A stretch of 64,000 bases of DNA from Shinisaurus crocodilurus (GCA_021292165.1 CM037877.1:35166197-35230196); one strand, 5' to 3'; shown: positions 9,711-20,779, numbered from the stretch's first letter. A program made the numbers and translations. The notes: a model not told the origin generated them from the letters alone.

Positions 9711-10840
9711 CTGAACAGGAAAGAAGACCCATAGCTGCAACCAGAAGATCTAATAAACCATAACCTTTTGTGAAATTTTCTTCTCCCACCCCATAAAATA
9801 TACCTCTACTGTTTGGCTATTTTTCAGGATGCACAAAAGAGGACAGCAAACCGCATTTGTGCAGAGGGCCCCCCCTCTGACATACACACAGTGCTCACTT
9901 GGCATTCAGGCGGTGATGACAACACGGAGTGAGCTCTTCACAGCCCCAACAGGCCACCACTTTGGCACAATTTCTTGCTTAAAAGCAGCCTCTCTTCCTA
10001 GTAACAGTGACACTGCCACATAGCCAATCAGATTAGTTTCATTTACCCTCTTCAGTGTTGTCACACTGCCAGAACTGACTAGCTATGTGACAACACAGAA
10101 GGAAGCCAATTTTTAAACCAAAGTTAGTAACAAATCTGCACCAAAGCCGCAGTTAATTGGCGCAGAGAATAGCTGTGACCAGTTTAAAAAGGTACACTGG
10201 GAGATATTTTGGGAAACATTCCAGGGCTCCAAAAAGCCGCCTTTTCAAATTGAAAATTGTTGCCCCCCAACATTCAGCTCAGCACTTAAAGTAATGTCAA
10301 AACATGCAATTCTAGGCATCTAAGCTATTTTACATATTTAGAGAACTACAAAGAGTGCTCCATGATTTAATGCTTCTGGTTGTCATCACAATGACAAGGC
10401 CTAGCAGCTGAACTGCAAAGTAGGATCTGGTCTGCCTCCAGCAAAACTTTTTGCTGTTCTTCGCACACTATAAATGCCCATCTTTCACATATCTGTGAAC
10501 AAGCACTTAAAAGAAGAAACAAACCAGGTTTTTTTTAAAAAAACCATATCGATCTGTTACAAAGGTTACCAAAGAAAAAATGTTTGACTGTCTTATCAAG
10601 TAAAACAAAAACTCAGTACTGTGATCTTCCCCTGCCTCAGAAAGGTGTATCTACACAGCTACACAGGCAAATTAGGACCCGTAATCCACCACTGATTGCT
10701 GAGAAACAACATAAGCTGGGGGACAACAGTTCCTTATTGATGATAAATTGTTATGAGTGATAGAACTACAGCAACAGTCAACAGGATTTCAGCATGCCAT
10801 TTTCAAAGTGGTGATCCAGCTTTTAAGCATGAGTAGCTAA

Positions 10841-10973
10841 GGGCACAATCAATGCATGTTTAGAACGAAAAAAATCATACAACTCCCATAATTCTCAAGC
10901 CAGCTATATGGGCTGGAGAGTTCTGGGAGTTGTAGGACTTTTTTTCTGTCTAAACATGTATAGGATTGCACTC
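10841..10973. mobile_element. Palindromic Harbinger-like MITE (family A)
   Basis: Termini GGGCACAATC / GGATTGCACTC, an arm pairing TGTTTAGAACGAAAAAAATC with its inverted partner, and flanking TAA on both sides (TWA target duplication). Confidence 0.8.
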
Positions 10974-11467
10974 TAAAGGACACTTATCTAGCAAAAGAAA
11001 AAGCAGTGGAAAATGCTGCAAAAATAAGGCAGTGTATCTGAAATTGATGAATAGAATTAATAACACAACATATAGAATCAACATAGCATGCAAAGCTCTT
11101 TAGAAATAATTCATGTACTAATTTGCTACTAACGTGTTAAAACAAATCATGCACTTCAAGACTGCAATAAAGTACTGAAGAAGTGCTTACTTGCAGGACT
11201 AGTTTTGCAGTAGTAATAAATAAATAATAAATAAATCAGATAATAAAGTCCAACCAACTGAACACCTTCTTTAATAAATGTCCCTCAAAATATTCAAGAT
11301 AATCAGAATCATTTAAGAGTCTGAAATCAGTCTTTGCAATGAACCAGTTGTTCACCTTGAAAATAAGCAGTTCATGTTATTCTTTTTAAAATGGTGCTCT
11401 AGAAGAAACAAAACTGCTTGATATGCATCTATATTAGCTGCAAATGGAGGTTTCTGTGTTACTGCAC

Positions 11468-11468
<1 letters not shown>

Positions 11469-11515
<47 letters not shown>

Positions 11516-11529
11516 GCGGCGGCGGCGGC
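11469..11529 (+). repeat. (ATG)n(GGC)n microsatellite
   Basis: About fifteen ATG units, then GGC units. The apparent poly-Met/Ala frame through it is not a gene. Confidence 0.95.
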
Positions 11530-11919
11530 CACCAATGTGTACAGTTACTTTACAGAGTTATATAAGCGAACTTACAAGGACTTGCAAGCTATATTCCAAC
11601 AGCAGGGAGATAGTGGGATGGGAAGGAAAGGATGGGAGAAGCAAGAGTAAATTTGTAGCTGAGAATCCCATTTCCCAAATGTGAGGTCTGCCCAGGAAAC
11701 CCTGTTTGTGGTCTCTTCCCCTTGCCATCAGTTGCCCCCACTTCTTAGGTTTGGTACCCCCATTCTTTCCTAATACATCTGCTCCTCTCTCAGCTAAAGT
11801 AGCTTTGCTGAAAAGTATTTTGGTTCCAGAGAAAGACTAGTAATTATATAAAGCAGCTGATTCTTCCAGGTAGCTGTGTAGCCAAACCAACCTGCTGTAT
11901 TAGAAACATATCTCTAGGG

Positions 11920-12056
11920 CAACCTTCCCCAACCTGGTGCCTCTGGATGTTTTGAACTACAACTCTCAGCTTTCCCAACCATTGGCCATGCTGACTTGGG
12001 GTGATGAGAGTTGGAGTCCAACAACTGGAGGGCACCAGCTTGGGGAAGGCTGCTCT
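11920..12056. mobile_element. hAT-like palindromic MITE
   Basis: Arms ACCTTCCCCAACCTGGTGCC / GGCACCAGCTTGGGGAAGGC, interior CTACAACTCTCAGC..GAGAGTTGGAGTCC. Both flanks contain CTCTAG, consistent with an 8-bp hAT-like duplication. Confidence 0.75.
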
Positions 12057-12452
12057 AGCATTTCAGCAAGTAATGACAGCAAGGGGCCGGAGAGTCTCTC
12101 CCACTGGGCTTGGATACTTGTTAGTGTCCTTTTATTTTGCACGAAGCACCTGCTGGCCCATGTCACTACTTTTAACATGGTCGCTACTGCTCACAACGTA
12201 CTGGGCACTCCATAAATCACCAGAAAGCCTCTTGAGTGGCATCAGGTGCCACCTTTGACTCAGCAAGCATCCTGCACAAAATGAGACACCGCCCCAGAGA
12301 TCACTGCAATTTCATAGAGGCCTCTGAGGCTTTCTCTTGTTGTTCCAGGGTGAGGAGAGGGGCAAATGATGAGAACTGGGAGGGAAGTCAGAGAGCAGCA
12401 GGACAGGTTGCTTACCTGTAACTGTAGTTCTTCGAGTGGTCATCTGTGCAGT

Positions 12453-12600
12453 CACACATATGGGCTCTGCGCCTGCGCTGAGACCGTTCCGGAAAATTCT
12501 AAAGCTGAGGTAGACTGGGCGGGAGCCCCTCCCCCTCGCGCGTGCTCCTTAGCGCGGCTCCCGCCCATTCCCTCAGTTCCTCTGAGACCGCCTATTGCGG
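12453..12600. repeat. DIRS element 2 left inverted terminal repeat
   Basis: It pairs with 18450-18596 in inverted orientation with very few mismatches; both contain the TCCCGCCCATTCCCTCAGTT core and GGCTCTGCGCCTGCGCTGAG. Outside it, 12401-12452 is the unique left outer end. Confidence 0.92.
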
Positions 12601-12780
12601 CCCCATGAACCGAGAGATACTCACTGTTGGTATTGACATTCCCTTTTATAGTAATACCAAAAAAACACAAACCATTATCATTTAGAAATGACATGAATTG
12701 GAGCAATACACACCCAGTCTCCACTGGCAGGTCCATTGAAATCGATAATGACGCCAAGCGGGGATGGATGGGTGGGTTGT

Positions 12781-12872
12781 GTGACTGCACAGATGACCAC
12801 TCGAAGAACTACAGTTACAGGTAAGCAACCTGTCCTTCTTCTTCGTGGTCTCTGTGCATCACACATATGGGC
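12781..12872. repeat. DIRS internal complementary region
   Basis: Bases 12781-12835 are the reverse complement of the left outer end and 12836-12872 that of the right outer end, abutting without a gap. In the DIRS-1 model this region templates completion of the ends during formation of a circular DNA intermediate. Confidence 0.9.
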
Positions 12873-13900
12873 AGAGTAACAAGCTGATCCACCCGGTGGT
12901 GGGATGGCGGCATTGGTCACTGCAATACCGATGATAGAACCACCCTTCCAAAGGTGTTCACAGCCCGAGCTCAAATATCAAGTCTGCAATGCTTGATGAA
13001 TGTCGATGGAGCGGCCCTGGTTGCTGCTCTATAGAGCTTTGGCCTTTCCCAAACACCACGGATGTTGATTGTATTCGGGTAGAATGTGCCCTTACTGGGC
13101 CTGGCAACTGCTTGCATGAAAGCTGGTATACCAATGTAATGACTTCTATCTATTTGGCAAATTTCTGTCTTGAAACAGAAAGACCTGGGGATTTGCCACC
13201 ATAACATACAAATGGTTGATTTGTTTGTCGAAAAGAAGCTGTTCGCTCTTTATAAAATGCTAGGGCATGTCGGACATTCAGTGTATGCATTTTCCGCTCT
13301 ATGTCAGAAGACGGGTTTTGGAAAAACGCTGGCAACACTATGTCCTGCCCTGTATGAAAAGTCTGAAACCACTTTTGGTAGTAAATTGAGATCTGGACGG
13401 ATGACTATTATGTCCTTATGAAACACCATATAAGGTGAGTCTACTGTGAGTGCACAGAGTTCGCCAGATCTTCTTGTCTTTCATGTGAGAAACCTGCGAT
13501 CAATAGTCGCTAGTGGTTCAAAAGTCTTCTGAGTCAGTGCACGCCGCATCAGAGGCAGATTCCAGCCTGGCACCAAATTCCAGATTGGAGGAATGATGTT
13601 CTTCAAGCCTTTCAAAATTAAGGTTTCGCCAACGGATGTGTGAAGATTGACCCCGAGGTAACATAAGGCTTAATGGCTGAAATTGCTGCCAAGTATACCC
13701 TTATGGAGGATGATTTTAAACCTCACACCATCAGAGCATGCAAATATTCTAGTACAGTTTGTACTGTGCAGGATTTAAGATTTTGTTTACATTTCCTAGC
13801 ATAAGATGCTCTCGTGTACGGCTTGTAGGCAGCTTGCAGGACAGTTTGTAACGGTGACGGTAAGTCTTGGGCTAGAATAATCGAATCTGCCATGCCATTA
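12873..13900 (-). pseudogene. DIRS tyrosine recombinase remnant
   Basis: A minus-strand reading of 13895-13650 gives MADSIILAQDLPSPLQTVLQ, then AAYKPYTRASYARKCKQNLK, then a stop, then GLKSSSIRVYLAAISAIKPY. This is the typical N-terminal SAM-like/core-binding part of DIRS-type tyrosine recombinases (..TRASYARKW.. and ..SSIRVYLAAIS..). Downstream of it frames shift and stops accumulate, so the catalytic R..HxxR..Y set cannot be assigned with confidence. Clearly non-functional here. Confidence 0.7.
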
Positions 13901-14264
13901 ATGCTAGGCTATCCAAATCTGGGTGCTGGATGTTGCTTTGAGCTTGAGTTAGCAGTGTTGGCACTATCGGGAGCAACTGGTATTCTCCTTCGGAAAGGTG
14001 CAGGAGCTGGGGGAACCATGGTTGCCGTGGCCACCACAGTGTTACAAGAATGCAGTCTGCTCTGTCCCTCCAGATTTTTGAGATGACTCACATCAACAGA
14101 GGAAGAGGTGGAAACATGTAATACAGATGACCCGCCCATTTCATCATGAAGGCATCTGTGATGAGATTGGGATCCGATGTTGCCCTGCTGCAAAAAAGAT
14201 GGTAGGCCACGTTTTTGGAAGTGACAAAAAGATCTACTTTCGGTTGACCCCAGATTGAGAAAAT

Positions 14265-15190
14265 TCAACTGCGAATCTCTGCATCCAGTTGCCACTCATG
14301 TGACTGCATGGAGACTCTGCTTAGAGTATCTGCTAGTGTGTTGTTTTTTCCTGCGATGCGAAGCACCATGAGAGACATGGGTCTTGGAATTGTCCAGTTG
14401 AAAATTCTGAGGGTCAGCCTTGTGAGTTGCATCAACCTCGTTCCACCCTCTTTGTTGAGGTAGGCTACAATGGTCATGTTTTCTGAGACAACCTGGATGT
14501 GTTGGCTGTGAAGAAGAGACTCTAGTGCCTTCATGGCATTCCACTCTGCCATCAACTCCAACATACTGATGTGCATCTTGCACTCAACAGAGTTCCACGT
14601 GTCTTGAGCTACGTGGCCTGCACAATGCGCTCCGCATTTCAGGAGGGAGGCTTCTGTTGTCAGAACCCTCGGAGTTAGTGGATGAAAAGGCACTCCTTTG
14701 ATGAGAACGCTCTTGCTCATCCGCCACAACAAAGATGTTTCGGTGTTCCGTGGAATGGTGAGATGAGTGGAAGGTGCCTGTCTTTGCAGGTCAAAGGAGC
14801 GGATAAGCCAGTTTTGAAGAGTTCTCATGTGAAGGTGGGCATAATGCATTACTTGCACAGTTGATGCCATATGGCCAAGAAGACGTTGGATCAACCTTAC
14901 TGAGGACAAAGGAGCTCGGTACAGGCATTCCGAGATGGTAAGTATTTTGTCTACTCTGTCTTGAGGTAGAAATGCCCAGCCATCCTTTGGATTGAGAACT
15001 GTTCCTATGAAATTCAGTTCCTTTGCAGGATCGAGGACTGACTTTTTGATGTTTAGACATAAGCCGAGATCATCGAGCATGGACAAGGTTGTCTGAAGTG
15101 CAGACTGAAGACGTAGTCTGGATGAATAGACGACCAGCCAGTCGTCGTGTCCTGTGTATTTGTCAAGGCCAATGTAGTCGCCAAGTCCTC
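14265..15190 (-). pseudogene. DIRS reverse transcriptase (C-terminal part) and RNase H, 5'-deleted
   Basis: The open frame runs from about 15190 to 14265. It starts in the RT palm (KYTGHDDWLVVYSSRL; the usual YLDDWL is altered to GHDDWL), then LCLNIKKSVLDPAKELNFIG (connection), LIQRLLGHMAST, and an RNase H-like part: LTTEASLLKCGAHC (catalytic Asp apparently replaced), MLELMAEWNAMKALE, NMTIVAYLNKEGGT, LRIAGKNNTLADTLSR. Most of the RT fingers and palm between gag and this segment (about 15190-15376) are deleted. The long surviving ORF suggests moderate age. It cannot encode an active enzyme. Confidence 0.85.
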
Positions 15191-15376
15191 TAAAATTCGA
15201 GAGGAGTCAAGAAACTCCGTTTCACGGAAGACTTGGATTTCTTAGGGCCTTGGTAATGAAACTGCGGGAAGCATTCCTTAGTCCTGCAGACTGACTATCA
15301 TGTGAACATGCATCTTGTCCTCCCATTTAAAAAGAGGTTGAAAAAGAGCTGTGGAAGATGTGAACCTATTCCACTG

Positions 15377-15946
15377 TCATGGCTTGTACTGCCTATGCCT
15401 TGGCAGTGTACTGAAACTCATCTTCTGGGCATTGACCCTAGCCTTTTGGACTGCGTCCAAAGAATCATCCATATTCTCATGGAATAGACCTTCCTCAAAA
15501 AACAGGTCTTCTATGTGAGCTTTAACATTTGATGTTAGCCATACATGACGTCCAAGTGAGATGGTACTAATCAGAGACCTGACATGGCAATCAGTTTGGT
15601 GTCTGGCGTTATTCATCTGCAGGGTTGCCATACTGATGACCTCCGCTTGTAGTACCCTTGCCAAGTCTCTCTTTTCCTCTGGGAGGTAATCACAGATGTT
15701 CCCTAACTTTCCAGTTAGGGATAACTGATACCTCACCATAATTGCCTGGTAGTTGCTACCGTTAGTAGAATAGATGTTGCTGTACACTGGGTCTTCTATC
15801 TCAGGTGTCTCGACATTAGTTTCTATGCCTAAGGCTGCCATCATCTTCATCACATGGTCTGCAAATGTATCTAGGTCTTCAGTTGGTAAAGTGGACAGTT
15901 TATATTCCACCTGCAAATCAGGAGAAGAGCCTAGTAATTTGTACAC
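15377..15946 (-). pseudogene. DIRS gag C-terminal core, internally deleted
   Basis: The frame encodes about 189 residues homologous to residues about 625-880 of the intact ORF1 at 205-3024: SSPDLQVEYKLSTLPTEDLD, FADHVMKMMAALGIET, SNYQAIMVRYQLSLTGKLGN, ARVLQAEVISMATLQMNNAR. Relative to element 1 it lacks a segment of about 90 residues between DPVY and SNYQAIM. Upstream it is fused to the RS-region minisatellite. Confidence 0.85.
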
Positions 15947-15979
15947 TGCAGAATCTGAGTCAGAATAAGGCAGGTTCTC

Positions 15980-17562
15980 ATCAATGTCGAGAGCGATGTT
16001 CGATGTAGACAGAGACCGCTGGATGTCAAGAGCGAAGTCGTTGACAATCTGGTCTCCTCGATGTCGAGAGCGATGCTCAATGTCGACAGAGGCCGCTTGA
16101 TGTCGAGAGCGATGTTTGATGTTGATGGGTTCTCTTTGATGTCGAGAGTGATGCTCGATGTCGATGGAGCCCGCTCGATGCCAAGAGCGATGTTCGATGT
16201 CGACAGAGTCCCGCTCGATGTCAAGAGCGATGTTCGATGTCGACAGAGCCCTCTCGATGTCAAAGCGATGTTCGATGTCGACAGGCTGTGCTCGATGTCA
16301 AGAGCAATGTTCGATGTCGACAGAGCCTCTCGATGTCAAGAGCAAAGTCAACAGGCTTTCCTCGAAGTCAGGAGCAATGTTCGATGTCAACAGAACCCTC
16401 TCGATGTCGAGAGCGATGTTCGATGTCGACAGGCTCTCCTCGATGTCGAGAGCGATGTTCGATGTCGACAGAGTCCACTCGATGTTCGATGTCGACAGAG
16501 CCCGCTCGATGTCAAGAGCGATGTTCAATGTTGACAGAGCCCGCTCGATGTCAGAGCGATGTCGACAGGTTCTCCTCGATGTCAAGAGCAACATTCGATG
16601 TCGACAGAGCCCTCTCGATGTTGAGAGCGATGTTCGATGTCGACAGGCTGTGCTCGATGTCAAGAGCAATGTTCGATGTCGACAGAGCCTCTCGATGTCA
16701 AGAGCACTGTTGACAGGCTCTCCTCGATGTCAAGAACAATGTTCGATATCGACAGAGCCTCTCGATGTCAAGAGCAATGTCGACAGGCTGTGCTCGATGT
16801 CAAGAGCAATGTTCGATGTCGACAGAGCCACTCGATGTCAAGAGCACTGTTGACAGGCTCTCCTCGATGTCAAGAACAATGTTCGATGTCGACAGAGCCT
16901 CTCGATGTCAAGAGCAATGTCGACAGGCTGTGCTCGATGTCAAGAGCAATGCTCGATGTCGACAGAGCCTCTCGATGTCAAGAGCGATGTTCGATGTCGA
17001 CAGGCTCTCCTCGATGTCGAGAGCAATGTTCGATGTCGACAGAGTCCGCTCGATGTCAAGAGCGATGTCGACAGATTCTCCTCGATGTTGAGAGCCTTGT
17101 TCGATGTCGACAGAGCCCTCTCGATGTCGAGAGCTATGTCGACAGGTTCTCCTCGATGTCGAGAGTGCCGCTCGATGTTGACAGAGCCCTCTCAATGTTG
17201 AGAGTGGTGTTCGATGTCGAGAGAGCCTGCTCCATGTCGAGAGCGAGATGTTTGATGTCGACAGAGCCTGCTCGATGTCGAGAGCGATGTTTGATGTCGA
17301 CAGGCTCTCCTCGATGTCGAGAGCAATGTTCGATGTCCACAGAGCCCTCTTGATGTCAAGAGCGATGTCGACAGATTTGCCTCGATGTCGAGAGGCTTGT
17401 TCGATGTCGACAGAGCTCCCTCGATGTCGAAAGCGATGTCGACAGGTTCTCCTCGATGTCGAGAGTGCGCCGCTCGATGTCGACAGAGCCCTCTCGATGT
17501 CGAGAGCGGTGTTCGATGTCGACAGAGACCACTCGATGTCAAGATCGGTGTTCGATGCCGAG
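15980..17562. repeat. Minisatellite (39-bp unit, 140-bp higher-order repeat) within DIRS gag
   Basis: About 1.6 kb of variants of a 39-bp unit built from TCGATGTCGAGAGCGATGT and TCGATGTCGACAGAGCC segments. On the minus strand the full unit encodes 13 residues (RALSTSNIALDIE). Shortened units are interspersed. A higher-order repeat of exactly 140 bp starts at 16642, 16782 and 16922. The array lies where element 1 has its RS/RD domain, so it grew from gag coding sequence. Long open frames on both strands through it are by-products of a stop-poor unit. Confidence 0.93.
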
Positions 17563-17854
17563 CGGCTGGAGGAAGAACGTTTTCTCCATGGATGGAGTAT
17601 ACGTCTCCTCTAATGTTGGAGCTGCAGTAAGCTCCGTAGCCACGAGTACAGGTGAATCCATAATTTCTCCATCGGAGAGTGAGGCTACTTGCACTCCTGA
17701 CACCGAGGCACGCTTTGCAGGCGTGGATGTAGACAGCTCGTCTCTTCTCGGTGTCGAAGACTCGATCTGTGTCGGGATCGGAACCAGGAGTTTTACCTTG
17801 GTGGTCGACGTCAAAGCCGTGAAACTCACAGTCGATAGGACTGGAGTGACAGGC

Positions 17855-18275
17855 TTATAGAGAGAGACTTTCAGTCCTTAGATTTTTTCTTGGACACAGT
17901 CTCTTTCTTTTGCTCTTCCTTAGAGCATTTGTGGGCTTTTTTGTCCTTTCTTTTAAGTGGGGATTCCACATTCCGAGTTGCCGCCACTGTAGTATGAGAC
18001 GTCGCTGATCTTGGCTTGAATGCCGTGGCCTTGAATGCCATATAGAGGGACACACCACGGATAAAGTTTGCTGCCAGGGAGCCATTTTGAGCTTTAAAGC
18101 TCGGTGTTTTCACATCGGCCTAATGAATGCCTTACAGTGGTAGCCTATTTCTACTACATGCCCCCACTCTCAAACATAACAGGCACAAAGAGTGGCCAGC
18201 AGCCGGAGGTAATTTAATCCCACAATAGAGGCACTTTTGAAAAGGCGCCTAAAACAGCCGTTCCTCAGAAGAGGA
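17855..18275 (-). pseudogene. DIRS gag N-terminal remnant
   Basis: Near 18250-18170 the minus strand reads APFQKCLYCGIKLPPAAGHS then LCLLCL, aligned to APFRKCTECGAKLPPADGHT of element 1. Further on comes a Lys-rich block (KRKDKKAHKCSKEEQKKETV), in shifted frames. The zinc-module cysteines are partly kept, but the frame is broken before the RS region. Confidence 0.75.
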
Positions 18276-18449
18276 GAAGAATTTCATTTTTTTAAAAAAA
18301 ATTATTTATTTTAATTTCATTTGGGGGGGGGGATTTCCGATGAAAGGAGGAAGAGAAAAAAGGTTTATGAGGAAAAATTTTTTGAAAAGACAATTTTAAA
18401 GTACTCAGCTGAGTTGTAGTTTTTTAGAAGAACCTCCGGAGACGACTAG

Positions 18450-18596
18450 CCGCAATGGCGGTCGAAGAGGAACTGAGGGAATGGGCGGGAGCCGCGCTAA
18501 GGAGCACGCGCGAGGGGGAGGGGCTCCCGCCCAGTCTACCTCAGCTTTAGAATTTTCCGGAACGGTCTCAGCGCAGGCGCAGAGCCCATATGTGTG
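18450..18596. repeat. DIRS element 2 right inverted terminal repeat
   Basis: This is the inverted partner of 12453-12600. The unique outer end follows to 18620 (GCACAGAGACCACGAAGAAG..). It is related to the 3212-3382 end of element 1. Confidence 0.92.
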
Positions 18597-18897
18597 ATGC
18601 ACAGAGACCACGAAGAAGAACTGGCGAGGCCAAAGGCAGCATCACTCTTGGGCTTCTCTGTAAAAAGGCAAAGCTAGATCCAGCCCATGGACTACGTATT
18701 GGCCATCACTGTTCCAAGCCATTACACCAGGTGTGGGAATCACTGGCCCATGGGCCAGATGCAACCAGCAGCACATTCCTATCTGGCCTGTAGCTACAAC
18801 TCCTCAGCCCCCCCGTATTCTCTGTGGCCCCACTGCAACTTCTCCACTGCCCTGGTTAAGAACACTAAAGCCAGTATTCTTGCTTCCAGCTGTAAAT

Positions 18898-19139
18898 GAG
18901 AGCCAGTGTGGCGTAGTGGTGAGAGTGTTGGACTGGGACTTGGGAGATCCGGGTTCTAGTCCCCGCTCGGCCATGAAACTCACTGGGTGTCTTTGGGCCA
19001 TTCACTGACTCTCAGCCTAACCTACCTCACAGGGTTGTTGTGAGGATAAAGTGGAGAGGAGAAGGAGGATTATGTAAGCTGCCTTGGGTTCCTTGCAGGA
19101 AAAAAGGCGGGGCATAAATATAATGAATAAATACATAAA
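18898..19139 (+). mobile_element. tRNA-derived SINE
   Basis: The head has Pol III boxes: an A-box-like TAGTGGTGAGAG and a B box GGTTCTAGTCC. The body reads CTCACTGGGTGTCTTTGGGC.. ACCTACCTCACAGGGTTGTT, and the tail AAAAAAGGCGGGGCATAAAT with AATAAATA. The same family occurs at 26872, 34394 and 47714. Confidence 0.92.
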
Positions 19140-20194
19140 ATGGAAATTATCCTGCATCTGTATCAAGAACAAGAACTGTCATGTATCCAAGGATACAACT
19201 CCACTACAAACTTAGTTAATTTTTACCAATTTAACTGTCATTAATTTCCCCAAAGGACCTGGGAAGTTGTTTAGTAAAGGTAGAGAATTTACACTGTCAT
19301 GCCATTCAAATTTTAATAGAAAGTAAAAGAGTGAACTGCTGCAGACGCTATGTCACAATTAGCTTTTGCATGCTTGAAAGTTAAAATAACATTTAAAGTA
19401 TTTTATCAAGCCTCTCCAGTAGATCAAATAGTAATTCTTGATAATTTTCTACAATGTTTTCAAAGCAGATTGTGATAACAAGCTAATTTATTTTGACTTT
19501 TAAGAGAGCAATTCTATGGTCCCTTGAAATTGTCTGATAAGTCATAGATAGGATAATGGAGATTTACCCCTCTGAGGCCATAGGCAGAGTTATGACCTCG
19601 GGTGCACTGGGAGAGAATGCCTGCTTGGATTTTCCATCTTTCCCAAGCCACTGCAGAAAGCTCTGTGGCGGCTCCCTCTCCCAAGGTTGGTGTCATGACT
19701 TTGACAGGGGAGGAACTGGGTAGGTATTTTGGGGGTGGGACTGTGGGTAGGGAGGGGAGAGGACATGGATCTGCCAGATCCACAACTCTTGTCAGTTGCT
19801 GTCCCCACCCACAGCCAGGTACTGAGCCAGAGTGACTCAGAGTGATGTACTGTTGATGTAATGATGCTCTGTATGTTATATGTTCTGTTTATTTGATACT
19901 GTTTTATTATTGGGTGCTGGTCATTGACCGTAATAAATATATTCATTCATTCATTCACTCAGAGGCCTGTCTGTCACAAAATGCAAAAACAGAGGATGAA
20001 GAGGCTATAAAAGTCTCTGCTGCTCCTCCCACCCCGCCTGGCACTGCTGGCAAGGCTTATTATAGATGGAGGGCTCCAAGATCAGAGTTCTCTGTCTAGC
20101 AGGTGTCAGTCCTGTAAGACTGTGTCCTTAGTATCTGAAGAGAAATTAGAATAGAAAATTATCCAGAATTTCCATCTACATTCATGCATTTGTA

Positions 20195-20550
20195 CATAAG
20201 AAGAGCCATGCTGGATCAGACCAAGGCTCCATCTAGTCCAGCATTCTGTTCTCACAGTGGCCAACCAGCTGCCTGTGACAAACCCACAAGCAGGATATGA
20301 GTGCAGGAGCACCATCCCAGTTGTTTCCCAGCAAAGGGTGTACATAGGCATACTGCCTCTGATACTGGAGGTAGAATATAGCCATCAGGACAGCCTTATC
20401 CTCCATGAATTTGTCTAATCCCCTTTTAAAACCACCCAAACTGGTGACCATCACTACATCCTGTGGCAGTGAATTCCATAGTTTAGCTATGTGCTGTGTG
20501 AATAAGTACTTCCTTTTCTGTCCTGAATCTCCCACTATACAGTTGTACAA
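20195..20550 (-). mobile_element. LINE fragment (CR1/L3-like ORF2 C-terminus and 3' UTR)
   Basis: The minus strand encodes GQKRKYLFTQHIAKLWNSLP then QDVVMVTSLGGFKRGLDKFM, the C-terminal tail of a CR1-group ORF2. Its 3' UTR reads, on the plus strand, AAGAGCCATGCTGGATCAGA. It ends about 60 bp from the donor of JMY exon 4. Confidence 0.75.
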
Positions 20551-20609
20551 TGTTTAAAAATAAGACTTGAATGTTTTATTTGTACAAGTGAATTTGTCTG
20601 AGAAATTAC

Positions 20610-20779
20610 CTCTTCTTTCAGTGCATGTTTCTTCTGTTCCAAACAGATTTCCTTTGCTCTCATCAGCTGCAAAGTCTCCTTAGACACGGCATATTGAAGT
20701 TTTTCCATTCGTTCCACTGCTGCTGCCCATGCTGCCTTACCAAACTTTTTCTGGTCTGTTCGCATTCGATCATACACAG
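20610..20779 (-). CDS. JMY: JMY coding exon 4
   Basis: The exon is 170 bp. It completes the split alanine codon and encodes VYDRMRTDQKKFGKAAWAAA, then VERMEKLQYAVSKETLQLMR, then AKEICLEQKKHALKEE. The acceptor is TTTTACAG and the donor GTAATT at 20609. The residues match the JMY coiled-coil core almost exactly. A LINE-derived fragment (20195-20550) lies only about 60 bp beyond the donor in the intron, so the functional intronic sequence at this splice site is short. Confidence 0.96.

Larger units (their letters stand above)
12401..18620 (-). mobile_element. DIRS-like tyrosine-recombinase retrotransposon, element 2 (complete ends, decayed genes)
   Basis: At 6220 bp it shows the diagnostic DIRS-1 architecture. 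Inverted terminal repeats lie at 12453-12600 and 18450-18596. An internal complementary region at 12781-12872 is the reverse complement of the outermost left end (12401-12455) joined directly to the reverse complement of the outermost right end (18585-18620). That junction fixes both boundaries at the base: ..CCTGTCC|TTCTTCTTCG... On the minus strand the gene order is gag remnant, RT/RNase H, tyrosine recombinase. The genes are broken by stops and frameshifts, and the N-terminal RT palm is missing. It sits in JMY intron 4, in sense with JMY. No target-site duplication is evident, as expected for recombinase-mediated insertion. Confidence 0.93.
9711..20609. other. JMY intron 4
   Basis: Contents in order: AT-rich sequence; Harbinger-like palindromic MITE (10841-10973); (ATG)n(GGC)n microsatellite (11469-11529); hAT-like MITE (about 11920-12056); complete DIRS-like element (12401-18620); tRNA-derived SINE (18898-19139); LINE tail with (ATTC)n (about 19845-19960); LINE C-terminal fragment (20195-20550). 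No host exon is seen between exons 4 and 5. Confidence 0.7.

Noticed and set aside
11444..11650. Small protein with poly-Met and poly-Ala
   Set aside because: This is a translation of the (ATG)n(GGC)n microsatellite within JMY intron 4.
15980..17562. Array of short near-identical units resembling a CRISPR array
   Set aside because: Units are contiguous variants of one 39-bp sequence without unique spacers, derived from gag coding sequence, in a vertebrate genome.
16061..17860. Several long open frames on both strands with repeated MSRAMFDVD / ALSTSNIALDIE patterns
   Set aside because: They lie wholly in the minisatellite, whose unit simply lacks stops in several frames. The phase is broken by the 140-bp units and the flanks are decayed DIRS gag.
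18898..19139. tRNA gene
   Set aside because: A and B boxes are present but no cloverleaf can be drawn by eye, and the same body and tail recur in four dispersed copies.
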